This document shows, piece after piece, positions 35,883 to 46,825 of a DNA stretch of 64,000 nucleotides; position 1 is the first letter of the stretch; every line of letters begins with the position of its first letter. The notes under the pieces are model-generated. The model was not told the DNA's origin and did no database searches. It saw nothing but the letters and a program-made list of their open reading frames with translations. Source of the stretch: Arsenophonus sp052401645. Its GTDB lineage: Bacteria; Pseudomonadota; Gammaproteobacteria; Enterobacterales; Enterobacteriaceae. The stretch spans positions 1,488,001 to 1,552,000 of the forward strand of contig CP198939.1 in assembly GCA_052401645.1 (NCBI GenBank). Reading direction: 5' to 3'. The position numbers and the translations under genes were made by a program.

Positions 35883-36599
35883 TTATTTTAAATGCTTAGC
35901 ATCTATAATCATTGCTAATCCTGTTAATAATTGTACTCTAACGCCGCCTTTAACTATTTCAATTACTGATGCATCTATTACACTTTTGCCAACTGTTATT
36001 TTTAATATTTGACCAATTTTTACTGTAGAAATATCCGTTATAGACTTTGATTTTACTAAATCACTTATTTTGTTATTATTTATTTTTTTAGAACGATCTT
36101 TATAGTAAAAATGATTTTTATTTTTTTTATTTATTATATCAGCAATATTTGAGAAAGAGATCTTACTTTTTTTATAAGAAGTTGACGATAATATATCTTT
36201 ATCATGAATCTTCATTGTTTTTTTTTGAGATTCTAATTTTTTTAATTTTTCTAATGTTCGTTTAGCCTGAATTCTAGCTTTTGCTTCTATTATCTTTTGA
36301 CACGCATATTCTATATGTTCTGATTTTAAATCGCTACAATCATTACCATCTAAATCAACGCGTTTAACACCTTTTTTTATACTATATAGATAACGCCAAC
36401 TAGAAGTGTAAATTCGTAAAGCAGAACGTAATTTTGTTTTAGTGATATTATCATTTTTATTTAATCTTATCAAAATATCCTGAAAAATTCTAATCTTTAA
36501 TGGACGAACGTCACCTTCAGATATAAAACAACAAGGAAAACTCTTAACCAAAAAAGCAATTATCTCTTTACTACTATTCAACTTAACTTGATTTTCCAT
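35883..36599 (-). CDS. proQ: RNA chaperone ProQ
   Basis: ProQ is a FinO-domain RNA-binding protein that binds structured small RNAs and mRNA 3' ends. The 238 residues are slightly longer than E. coli ProQ (232). The N-terminal FinO domain (about 1-115) is well kept, with MENQVKLNSSKEIIAFL, RPLKIRIFQDI, LRSALRIYTSSWRYL and RVDLDGN. The linker (about 125-180) is rich in Lys, Ser and Asn in place of the Arg/Pro/Ala-rich E. coli linker. The C-terminal Tudor-like domain (about 185-238) ends GVRVQLLTGLAMIIDAKHL. AAGGAAA precedes the ATG. Full retention of both domains in such a reduced genome suggests RNA-level regulation is still used. Confidence 0.96.
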   Translation of the reverse strand: MENQVKLNSSKEIIAFLVKSFPCCFISEGDVRPLKIRIFQDILIRLNKNDNITKTKLRSALRIYTSSWRYLYSIKKGVKRVDLDGNDCSDLKSEHIEYACQKIIEAKARIQAKRTLEKLKKLESQKKTMKIHDKDILSSTSYKKSKISFSNIADIINKKNKNHFYYKDRSKKINNNKISDLVKSKSITDISTVKIGQILKITVGKSVIDASVIEIVKGGVRVQLLTGLAMIIDAKHLK

Positions 36600-39500
36600 A
36601 AAATTTCCTTGTTATGAGATAGCTTTTGCTAATCAACGTAGGTATTATCTTGCACTATTTATAATAGTGTTATAGAGAATTCTACGAAAACTAACTATTA
36701 AATTACATTAATTTTAGATATTTTGTATAAAATATACTTTAAATTAGTTAAAAAGTATTTTAGATAAAAGGTTTTCAAGACATTTTTTTATTATTCTTAA
36801 TAAGATGCTAAAATAAAACTATTCAATATTTAATACTTTAATTAACTATTTAATTAATAAAGTAATTAAGTAGCGATTAAATGATATTTGAATGATTAAA
36901 GTTAATTATTGTTATTACATTAAATAACATAATGAAAATATATAATATGTGTTGTAGTATATTTTAATTAAAAAGTTCGGTTCAAGAACGATATTTTATT
37001 CAAAATAAGTAAATATGAGATTTACATAAAAGACCTATAATCAGAATTATATTATTATTTTCATAGAAAATCTAATAATTAAAATTATATAATCTATTGA
37101 AAAATAAAATACATCTATTTTAGAATAACGATAGAAAATTATTCTTACTATAAAATTAACTAATTAAATAAAATTAATATTACTGATAAAAACTATTTTC
37201 TAATAATATTTATTTTTATAATCTCTAATATATATTCTATTTTAAAGATAAATAAATTATAAATATATAAATTTATTCTCTATAAAGATCAATAAATTTA
37301 TAATATTAATTATTATAGTTTTTAATAGAGTAAAAATTTAAATAGCTGTAATTTAATTAAAATTGATAAATTTAAATTAATTTAAATTTTAATTAATAAA
37401 AAATAAAAAAAATCTATTATGATTTATATCTATATTTTTAATATATTGACACAATCTATATATTTATTTAAATAAGTAATATTAACATTTTATGTAACTT
37501 ACCAGTGTAAATTTTAGATTTTTATTCGAAATGAAGTATATTTCAATTAATATAAAATTATTAAATAATTAATATTATAAAAATTATTAATTTAAGATTA
37601 TATTTTTTAAAAAATCTATTTGTGCTATTTAAAAAAGCTTAAAATATCTATAGATAGATATATTAACTATATTAAATAGTTATTACAAATCTATATTTTA
37701 TTAAATAAAAAAATTAAAAAATTTAAAACTAATACTATTGATCATATATTTTAAATTTTATATAGAAGATTGTAACGTAGATAAATATAATAATATTTTA
37801 TAAAATATAATAACAAAATTCTTTAATTTATAATCAAATACTATAGCAAAGTATTATAGAGTTTATGATAATTGTTTTTTATCACAATAATTTTAAAAAA
37901 ATATCGAGTTAATTACAAATATATAATCTTACTATATATCTATAAAATATTCTGTCACTTGACAATAAATTGACTATAAAATATTTAATAAAATGTAATT
38001 TAATGCTTATAACCATTTATAAAATAAATTATTTTTAATTTAACTAGTTATAAAATATATTTATTAAATATATAATTAATCTTTATAAATAAAATACTAA
38101 TTACCTATTACCATAAGTTTAAATTTATTTTTATATATATTTTTTAAAATGTGGAGAAATATATTATTCGATATTTTTTCTTGATATTTAGTAAAAAGTA
38201 TTAAATATTATTTTTTTAAAAAAAAATCATCTTTATTTTAAAAAAATATAAATAAATTAATTTAATTTTTATAGGATAAATAACTTATCAATCAGAATTA
38301 TGTCATTAAAAATAATGATATAATAATTTTAGAAGTTTTATATATTACTTGTGTATAATAACATTATTTTGAATATTGTATTAAGTAATAAAATTTATAA
38401 TAAATAACGTGTTATTAACACGATAAGACTATTTAAAAATAATTTTAATACTTAAAATTCAATCTATTAAAAAACTATTTTTACTAATTGCTATAATAAA
38501 TATAGTTAAATTTAAAAATTATTACTATTAATACTAATGAAATATACTAAATTAAGTCTATATAAATATTTTCTTCAGTTCATATAGATAAATATTATTG
38601 AATATAATATAGTTTATACTATTAAAAAATAATTTTTTAATAGTTTATTTTGTTTTCATCAAAAAATAATGATAAATGATTATAAAAAATAAAGTTTAAA
38701 TTTTTACATTGATAAATAATTTATTATTTTTACTGACTTGATAAAATTATTTTTAAATTAATTTAAATAACTATTTTTTATTTTTTAAATAACAGATAAT
38801 CAATTATAAAAATAAATTTTAAATAATTTTTTATATCCAATTTTATTGATAAATTAATGATATTGATTTTATGTTTAATATTTTATTAATATTTATTAAT
38901 TTTTCAAAAAAATCTTTTATTAAATTAAATTTCTTAAATTAATTATTAATTCAAAATCAATATTAGTATTTTACCAATATTAATAAATAAAAATAAATTA
39001 ATATTATATATATTTTTGCTTATAATAATTTGTTTAAATATAAAATATTTAAAATTCTTATAATCAAAATAATTAAAATAAATCATTTTATGATTAATTA
39101 TCATTAAAATGATATAAAATTTAATAAATTTAATCATTTTCTTATTAAAGAAAACTAGATTTATTCAGCTAAAATAAATTAAATAATCATAATTGATAAA
39201 ATCAGTAATATAAGTTTAAATTATAATAAACTAAATTATTAAAATCGAAAAAAATAAAAAAATAAACTTCTATTTTATCTTATCAAGTATTAATTTTTAA
39301 AAAATATTAAATAAATATATGTTACTAATAATATATAGAATATAACAATGCTTATACTTTGATATTTATCAAAAAAATTTTATAATTTAATTACTTCACT
39401 TTATAAAACTCCTTATATTATTGATTAATTATATCATGATTATAAAAATCGCATTAAAATAATGATAAATATTAATAAATAATAATATTTTTTATTATAA

Positions 39501-40592
39501 AATTAATTTTTAATGATTACTTTTATAATGAATATTTATCTTATTTTTTTTAATTATTATAATCATAGTATAGTTGATATATCAATTTTATATATGGAAT
39601 ATTTCGATCAATTTAATAATGATTTTAATTAATATAAAACTATTATCATTAATTTTTACTACTATTTTTTATGTAGTAATTGTTAAAAGTAAATTTTTTA
39701 TTTATATTAAAGTATAATAATTATATCATAATAAAATCATCGTTTTCCAATTTTTTATTAATTTGATAAAGTCTTATGAATTACCAAAAAACTAAAAGAT
39801 TTATATATTAAATACTTATTTATTATTTTAATTAAATAAAATTTGATGAGATATTTTAAGTTATTATTTAAAAAAAGTAATATACTACAATATTAAATAG
39901 TTATAAATTTAAAAGTATATTTATTGATTTTATATTTATTTTAAAATATTTTTTTAATTTTATTAAAATTAGAGATATTAATTATATTATTTAATGAAAA
40001 AAAATTTTATATATTAATAAACATTTTAATTTACTAACAATTTTACGTTTATTTCTTTAATATTAAAAATAATAATTTTCATATTGTTTATCCTTTTAGT
40101 AATTAATTGATTAATATATTTAATAAATTTTGTTTCCTTTTTGTTACTTAACTTCGGAAAATTAAAAAATTTATTTTTACCTAATAGTTCAATTAAAATA
40201 TTAATTTCATAATAATATATTTATTTAAATATGATTTCTTTTATTTTTATAAAATTATGAAATTTAAAAAAAATAATTATTCATCTAATTAAATGCTGCT
40301 TTAAATTATTTTGATACTATATATAATAAACCTTTATCAATTTTATTATATTAATGTAATGTAATTCATCAATATAACCATTTTGATATTATGTGTTGGT
40401 AGTCTAATCTAATAATCACACTATAAAATAAAGGTAATATCGCAAAAATTAATAGCAAAAATAAAAAATTAACTCAAAATAGTAATCCTTTGAATTATTA
40501 AAAACGAAATCCAATACTTGAATATAACTTTCACAACTAATATTGATATTCTATTTTAAGACGAAGCTTAAGTATATTGTCATATGATTCAG

Positions 40593-41497
40593 AAAGGAGT
40601 ATAAAAATTATATATAAAGAATCTATAAAAGAATTAAGTTTTACTGATGTAATTATTGGTATTTATCTCTTACTATTAGCATTAATCGTTGATAATTATA
40701 AAAATAGTTAATTTATCTAGTCATAAAAAATTTTTTCCAAAGTTTTTTTTATAGTTAAAAAATAAATCAAATTTTAAAATAAACAATTTAAAACGCGCAT
40801 GAAAAATAGAAAAGTAATATATCTGAATAAGAATATAATAATAAAGTATTTAAAATTTATCAGTATTTATATAATTGTAATTATTAAAAATCAATTTAGC
40901 GTAATTTTTTAAAGCAAAAATCAAGTCAATGAATATAAAGATTTTATTAAACTTAATAAAATAATAATATTCTATTCTCTGTATTCATTCGTTTAAATAA
41001 ACACTGTATACATATCTTATTTCCTGAACGTTTTCTTTGGCTTTAAAATTACTAAATTTAAACTAAACCAATCAAAAGTACATTACCAAGATTAAGTAAA
41101 TTATAAAGAAGATCAAAAATAAAATGTTTACAATCATCAATCAAAGATAATGCTAAAAATGTAATGATAGTTGATTTATTACGTAGTTATATTGGTAAAG
41201 TACCAATACCTAAAAACAATCAATGTTCTATAACTTTTTGTAGTTAATAATTTAGCAGTATTCATCACCTAGTTATTGCTATTTTCCAAAATTATCATCT
41301 CATTACAACACTACTTATTTATTAAGAACTTGTTTTTATAGTAGTTAGTTACTATAGGAACAACAAAAATATAATCAATGGAAATTATATATAAACTTGA
41401 ACCTAATTATCGTCATAGCTACTATGAAGCAATCGGTTATATCAGTTTTTCTGGTACGATGGATAATAAATATCAACATACAAGACTTATTAACTGA
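40593..41497 (+). pseudogene. Possible eroded coding region, identity unknown
   Basis: This patch has more C and G than its surroundings and three short frames with gene-like codons. First, AAAGGAG at 40593-40599 precedes, at normal spacing, an ATT-ATA-TAT reading (40607-40711) of 34 codons with a hydrophobic stretch (IIGIYLLLLALIV) and no ATG. Second, an ATG frame at 40799-40912 encodes a 37-residue Lys/Ile-rich peptide with a hydrophobic centre. Third, an ATG frame at 41378-41497 encodes 39 residues including LEPNYRHSYYEAIGYISFSG. I do not recognise any of them. They could be remnants of one or two envelope genes, or chance. Confidence 0.3.
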
Positions 41498-43788
41498 AGA
41501 TTAATATCTTTATTACTGAACAGACGTAGGAATCCTAACAGATAGTATTTATGAAAATAATATAAAATATAGTTTTAATAAATTTAGTAAAATATTACCT
41601 GTATTATATAAAATAAATTAATATTATTAAATGAAATATTTAATTTTATTAAAAATATTTATATTAATTTATCTATTGATATTAAGATGACTAGATCTTT
41701 AAATATTGATAAAAGAAAATATTTCTCTATTTATTTATTATTTTATAAATTTAAATATACAATTTTATTTACCAAAATATCTTTGATAACTTACGTATTT
41801 ATAATATTAAAATTTTTCTCATAATTAAACTTAATAATCTTAATTATCATAATTTAATTAAAAAACGATCTTAAATATATATAATAGAAAAATTAATATT
41901 TTTAACAAATCAGATTTAAGTTTTGAAAATATAGCTAATAAAAAGTTTTTTATATTTATATATAAAGAATCTATTTATGAAATTTCTTTTAGTAAAAATT
42001 ACTTGTTATCAAATTTATTAAGAAATAGTCACGTTATGATTTTATAAATGCCATTGAATATCTTACTTTTTTAATAAATTAAAATTAAATTATATATTAA
42101 ATAATATAAGATACAAAAACGTTTCTATCTTTATAATCATATAATTAATATATTAATTATAAATTAATTACATTATTTTCAATAAGTTAAGTAATTATAA
42201 ATTAGTTTAAAATTAATAATATGAATATAAATTTCTTAAATTTTATTATTTTAATAAATTTAAAGATGATCGAATGAATTGTTGAAATTAAAAATAATTA
42301 TATTGTAAACGATAACATTTTTTATTAATTTATTAATTATTGTTTTTACTTTTAAAAGTTTTTAAATAATCATAATTTTCTATATAGTTTAAAATAAGTT
42401 ATTAATCTATAAAGTTCCAGTAGAAGATATAGTCAAATTAATAAAAACTTATAAGAATTTTTTAATTAATTAATATAGAATATATATCTCATTTATAACT
42501 TATATTAATGTTAATATATTTATAATTTTTTATTAATAAATTTTTATTAATTATAATATATTAACTACCATTATTGGCTTAAAAGATAAAATAATAATAA
42601 CTATTATATTGAATTAATTATAAATTTTATTATTAATTTTAAGAAATTATAACTTTTTTTCTTAAAAAGATAATAATTTATTATCTTAATTTTAATATTA
42701 AAATTAAGATATTTTTCAAAAAAAAATAAATTATTAATATAATAACAGTGACAGTGACGAAAAATCATTATTATTATTTTCAATAAAATAACAAGATTTG
42801 TTATTAAATATATTATCCAGATAGTAAACATCTTATATAAATTTTTAATTATGATGGTTAAATTATTCTTTTCTAATATTTTAGAAAAGAATAATAAAAA
42901 AATTATATATAAAATAAGAAATTAAAATAATATTACCAATACTTTATAAAAGTAGAAATAAATTTTATAATTATACAATTGATATAATTTATTTATAATT
43001 AGTATGATTGATTAGAAATAAATCAATAAGATATTACAGATTATCTCAGACTTAGTGTAGTGATAAGTAATTAATAAAACTAATTCATAAAATCATAATT
43101 AAAGCTATTTTATTTTTGTTAAAAATACTCTATTATAAGTATATTTAATATAATTACTTTGTAATCGTTATTTCCATCTTTTAAATAAATTTATATTATT
43201 TATAAAGTATAATACAAATATATAAGATAGTATATCTAATGTTAATTATTTAATTGAAGTTTAATGATAATATATTGCAATTTCTTTTGCTTCATGGTTA
43301 AGAGAAATACTATCGAAGATTTATAGTTCTAAAATTACTATAGTATATAATTTATAAGTTATACATGTTAAGTTTATTAAAAATAAAATTATTTGATATC
43401 ATATTTAATATAATATCTATTTTATTTTTAAATTATTAACTATAGAAATATAACAATATATAAAGCGAATTTTAATAATTTTCCTTTAAGTAAAATTATT
43501 AATAATATATATAAAAATAAAAATATAAAGATTAAATTTTATGAACTTTATTACACATAACTTTAGATTATTTAAATGAAATATGATTAATTTATCTAAT
43601 ATATAAAATATATTTCTTATTTGTTGAGTAATTATTACCATAAATATTTTTATTTATTAGATGTTTTATATTAATTTACCTAAAATATATTATATATATA
43701 AAAGTATTTTAAAAATTATTAAGTAAATTTTACTAATTTATATTATCATAAAATATAAATTAGTAGTTTTAAAAAAAAATTAAATTTA

Positions 43789-43816
43789 TTGACAAAGTTT
43801 ATCTTTCTTTTAAAAA
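43789..43816 (+). promoter_or_regulatory. Candidate sigma70-type promoter for manXYZ
   Basis: A consensus TTGACA lies at 43789-43794, with TAAAAA 16 bp downstream at 43811-43816, about 215 bp before manX. TTGACA also occurs elsewhere in gene-free parts of the window, so this is only a suggestion. Confidence 0.25.
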
Positions 43817-44031
43817 TATATATTTGGCATATTTTTATTTTTTAATTAATTAATTATTTTATATATTAAATGATAACCTATAAAATAATTAATTTCAATT
43901 AAAGTTAATATATTTATAATAATAAAAATTACTTATATTAGTTAATGTTCGATTGCATTCATATCTTAATGAATAGTACACTATTTATAATAATTATTTT
44001 AATAATTAACCTACTTCCAAGGGGAAAAGTA

Positions 44032-45000
44032 GTGAGTGTAACTATTATAATTAGCACTCATGGTGTTACTGCAAAGCAGTTATTCATGACTACTGAGATG
44101 TTAATTGGTGAACAAAAAAATTTTACTTATATTGATTTTATTACAAATGAAAACACTGATATTTTAATTAAAAAATATAATAAAAAACTTAACGAACTAG
44201 ATGTTTCTCAAAGCGTGTTATTTTTAGTAGATATATGGGGTGGTACTCCATTTAATGCTGCAAGTCAAATTATAGAAAGTAAAGATAAGCATAAATATAA
44301 TATAGTTACTGGTGTTAATATCCCTATGTTAATTGCTACATTACTTTTCCGTGATGAAAATCCTACTTTTAATGAATTAGTTAGCACTGCGATTCAAGTT
44401 GGACGAAGTGAAATTAAAGCTCTTAATAGTATATTAATCACCAATAAACCAGAAAATTCAACAGCGTTAGCTCAACGATCAGAGATACATACTAAAGAGG
44501 CAGAAAGCTATATGTTCATTGCTCTTGCGCGAATTGATGACCGTTTAATTCATGGTCAAGTTGTTATTGACTGGGTAAAAAAAATAAAAATCAAACGTAT
44601 TATTGTAGTAAGCAATAAAGTTGCTAAAGATCACATTCGTTCAACTTTATTAAAACAAGTTGCACCACCTGGTGTCACTGCACATGTTGTTGATATAGCA
44701 AAATGTATTCGTGTTTATAATAATCCAAAATATGCCGGTGAGCGAGTTATGTTGTTATTCACCAATCCAACAGATGTATTAAAAATTGTAGAAGGTGGAG
44801 TTAAGATAAAATCTGTTAATATTGGTGGTATGGCCTATCTTGATGGAAAAACACAAGTTAGCAATGCAATCTCAATAGATAATAATGATATTAGTGCTTT
44901 TAATAAATTATCTAAACTAGGTATCGAGCTTGAAGCACGTAAAGTTTCTAGTGATAATAAACTTGATATGTTATCTCTTATCAAAAAAATAAAAAAATGA
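44032..45000 (+). CDS. manX: PTS mannose-type transporter subunit IIAB (ManX)
   Basis: ManX is the cytoplasmic IIAB phosphocarrier of the mannose-family phosphotransferase system; it takes phosphate from HPr and passes it to the incoming sugar. The frame is open from 43945, but a GTG at 44032 is the likely start: AAGGGG lies at 44019-44024 and it gives 322 residues with the N-terminus MSVTIIISTHG. The IIA phosphorylation site is then His10 (STHG), as in E. coli, and the IIB site is His174 in ARIDDRLIHGQV. The linker between IIA and IIB (about 135-160) lacks the Ala/Pro-rich stretch of E. coli. The C-terminal VAPPGVTAHVVD, YNNPKYAGERVMLLFTNPTDV and GGVKI blocks are nearly identical to E. coli. 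First gene of manXYZ. Confidence 0.97.
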   Translation: MSVTIIISTHGVTAKQLFMTTEMLIGEQKNFTYIDFITNENTDILIKKYNKKLNELDVSQSVLFLVDIWGGTPFNAASQIIESKDKHKYNIVTGVNIPMLIATLLFRDENPTFNELVSTAIQVGRSEIKALNSILITNKPENSTALAQRSEIHTKEAESYMFIALARIDDRLIHGQVVIDWVKKIKIKRIIVVSNKVAKDHIRSTLLKQVAPPGVTAHVVDIAKCIRVYNNPKYAGERVMLLFTNPTDVLKIVEGGVKIKSVNIGGMAYLDGKTQVSNAISIDNNDISAFNKLSKLGIELEARKVSSDNKLDMLSLIKKIKK

Positions 45001-45066
45001 GTTTTTAATTATAATCTCATTATTAAAGATCAATTCATCAGCATTGATGATTAAAGGAGATAAACA

Positions 45067-45873
45067 ATGCAACTTACTGTTACTCAAGTAATATTGATTT
45101 TCTTTTTTGCTTGTATTGCAGGTATGGATTCTGTTCTAGATGAGTTTCAATTTCATCGTCCTTTAGTTTCTTGTTCAATAATTGGTCTTATACTTGGTGA
45201 TATAAAAATAGGAATAATTATTGGCGGAACACTAGAGATGATTGCTATTGGATGGATGAATATAGGTGCAGCGATCGCTCCAGATACAGCTCTAGCTTCA
45301 ATGATTTCTACTATTCTTGTTATTGCTGGTAGGCAAGATATAGGTACTGGAATTGCGTTAGCAATTCCTTTAGCTGCTGCGGGTCAGATATTGACTGTTA
45401 TTGTTCGTACAATTACAGTTGCATTTCAACATATATCTGATCAAGCTTCGTTATCTGGTAATTTACGTATATTAAATATAATTCATATTTCAGCGCTTTT
45501 GTTACAGGCAATGCGTATTGCCATTCCTTCTTTGATTATTTCTATCTCCATAGGTACTTCAGAAGTTCAATATTTATTGAATTTAATTCCTGAAGTTATA
45601 ACAAAGGGATTGAATATTGCTGGTGGTATGATAGTTGTTGTTGGTTATGCTATGATAATTAATATGATGTACGCAGGGTATTTAATGCCATTTTTTTATT
45701 TAGGCTTTGTAACAGCTGCCTTTATGAATTTTAACTTAGTTGCTTTAGGTATTATTGGCATCATAATAGCTATTCTTTATATTCAACTTAGTCCTAAATA
45801 TACCAATACAAAAGTTACTATTCCTGCTTCTAAAAATAATGATAACAATGATCTAGATAATGAATTAGATTAA
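45067..45873 (+). CDS. manY: PTS mannose-type transporter subunit IIC (ManY)
   Basis: ManY is one of the two membrane components that form the sugar channel. The 268 residues include several hydrophobic helices and the strongly conserved CIAGMDSVLDEFQFHRPL, GGTLEMIAIGWMNIGAAIAPD, IALAIPLAAAGQ and MMYAGYLMPFFYLGFVTAAF. The C-terminus ends DNDLDNELD-like, as in E. coli. AAAGGAG precedes the ATG. A 6-bp hairpin (TCATCA, GCAT, TGATGA at 45035-45050) sits just before this site and could tune translation relative to manX. In several bacteria this membrane complex is also a bacteriocin or phage DNA entry route; that is family knowledge, not visible here. Confidence 0.97.
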   Translation: MQLTVTQVILIFFFACIAGMDSVLDEFQFHRPLVSCSIIGLILGDIKIGIIIGGTLEMIAIGWMNIGAAIAPDTALASMISTILVIAGRQDIGTGIALAIPLAAAGQILTVIVRTITVAFQHISDQASLSGNLRILNIIHISALLLQAMRIAIPSLIISISIGTSEVQYLLNLIPEVITKGLNIAGGMIVVVGYAMIINMMYAGYLMPFFYLGFVTAAFMNFNLVALGIIGIIIAILYIQLSPKYTNTKVTIPASKNNDNNDLDNELD

Positions 45874-45888
45874 TTAAGGAGTAAACTA

Positions 45889-46749
45889 ATGTTAGATAAA
45901 ACTTTAGTAAAACAAACAAATAAAAAAAAACTTACTATTGGCGATATCCGTTGGGTTTTTTTGCGTTCCAATCTTTTTCAAGGATCATGGAACTTTGAGC
46001 GAATGCAAGCACTTGGATTTTGTTTTGCAATGATTCCAGTAATTCGTCGTTTATATCCAAAAAACAGTGAAGAACGAAAACAAGCTATTAAACGTCATTT
46101 AGAGTTTTTTAATACACATCCATATATTTCATCACCAATCTTAGGTGTTACAATAGCTATGGAGGAGCAGAAAGCTAATGGTGAAAATATTAATGACAGC
46201 GTAATTAATGGTATAAAAATTGGCTTAATGGGTCCATTAGCAGGTGTTGGTGATCCTATTTTTTGGGGTACAATACGCCCGGTTCTTGCGGCATTAGGAG
46301 CTGGAATTGCTATGTCAAGTAGTTTATTAGGACCAATACTATTTTTTATTTTATTTAACTTAGTTCGCTTATTAACTCGTTATTATGGTATCACTTATGG
46401 TTATAAGAAAGGGCTAAATATTATTACTGATCTTAGTGGTCCCTCCTACTTACAAAAAATAACAGAAGGTGCTTCCATTTTAGGATTATTTGTAATTGGA
46501 GCATTAGTTAATAAATGGACAAATGTTAACATTCCTATAGTTATATCAGAGATAAAAAATCCATATACTGGTGAAACAACAATAACTACAGTACAAACAA
46601 TCCTAAATCAATTAATGCCTGGTTTAGTACCATTATTATTAACTTTATTATGTATGTGGTTACTACGAAGGAAGATTAATCCATTATGGATTATCATTGG
46701 TTTTTTTATACTAGGTATAATTGGTTGCTTGACAGGATTTTTAAGCTAA
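45889..46749 (+). CDS. manZ: PTS mannose-type transporter subunit IID (ManZ)
   Basis: ManZ is the IID membrane component that pairs with ManY. The 286 residues match the family length. Conserved segments are RSNLFQGSWNFERMQALGFCF, RRLYP, FFNTHPYISSPILGVTIAMEEQ, GLMGPLAGVGDPIFWGTIRPV, TEGASILGLFVIGALVNKW and the C-terminal hydrophobic helices with MPGLVPLLLTLLCMWLLRR. AAGGAG precedes the ATG, 15 bp after manY. All three man genes are intact, so the transporter is probably functional if the general PTS proteins (EI, HPr) are encoded elsewhere. Likely substrates are glucose, mannose or amino sugars. Confidence 0.97.
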   Translation: MLDKTLVKQTNKKKLTIGDIRWVFLRSNLFQGSWNFERMQALGFCFAMIPVIRRLYPKNSEERKQAIKRHLEFFNTHPYISSPILGVTIAMEEQKANGENINDSVINGIKIGLMGPLAGVGDPIFWGTIRPVLAALGAGIAMSSSLLGPILFFILFNLVRLLTRYYGITYGYKKGLNIITDLSGPSYLQKITEGASILGLFVIGALVNKWTNVNIPIVISEIKNPYTGETTITTVQTILNQLMPGLVPLLLTLLCMWLLRRKINPLWIIIGFFILGIIGCLTGFLS

Positions 46750-46794
46750 AATAATCAAACTATTTCTTGTTTTTTTAAAATTTATGTAATTTAA

Positions 46795-46825
46795 GAGAGG
46801 TTATATGATGATGATTAGTTTTTAA
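46795..46825 (+). pseudogene. Possible fossil ribosome-binding site and start after manZ
   Basis: GAGAGG at 46795-46800 is followed by three ATG codons from 46805 and a stop at 46823-46825, giving only MMMISF. In E. coli yobD follows manZ on the same strand. The sequence may be the surviving start of such a gene, but it is too short to prove this. Confidence 0.2.

Larger units (their letters stand above)
36600..44031. other. Largely gene-free region between proQ and manX (7.4 kb)
   Basis: Most of this is A+T-rich DNA without gene-quality frames. Two long frames (38946-39137 and 42604-42831, minus strand) are made of Ile, Lys, Asn, Phe and Tyr only and look like chance. An exception in texture is about 40.5-41.5 kb, listed separately. 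The last 250 bp should hold the man promoter. Confidence 0.6.

Noticed and set aside
36975..37000. Plus-strand GTTCGGTTCAAGAAC resembling a tRNA T-loop
   Set aside because: No acceptor, D or anticodon arm can be built around it.
38946..39137. 63-codon open frame on the minus strand
   Set aside because: It has only A+T-biased residues (Ile, Lys, Phe, Tyr, Asn), no recognisable motif and no neighbour context.
42604..42831. 75-codon open frame on the minus strand with hydrophobic start
   Set aside because: It is low complexity and Ile/Lys/Asn-rich; the hydrophobic stretch is expected from AT-rich codons. A short cagtgacagtgacg tract inside it is curious but not a gene signal.
43945..44031. Upstream ATG extension of manX with a hydrophobic segment
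   Set aside because: ManX is a soluble protein starting close to the STHG site. The GTG at 44032 with AAGGGG gives the right length; the extension is AT-rich chance coding.
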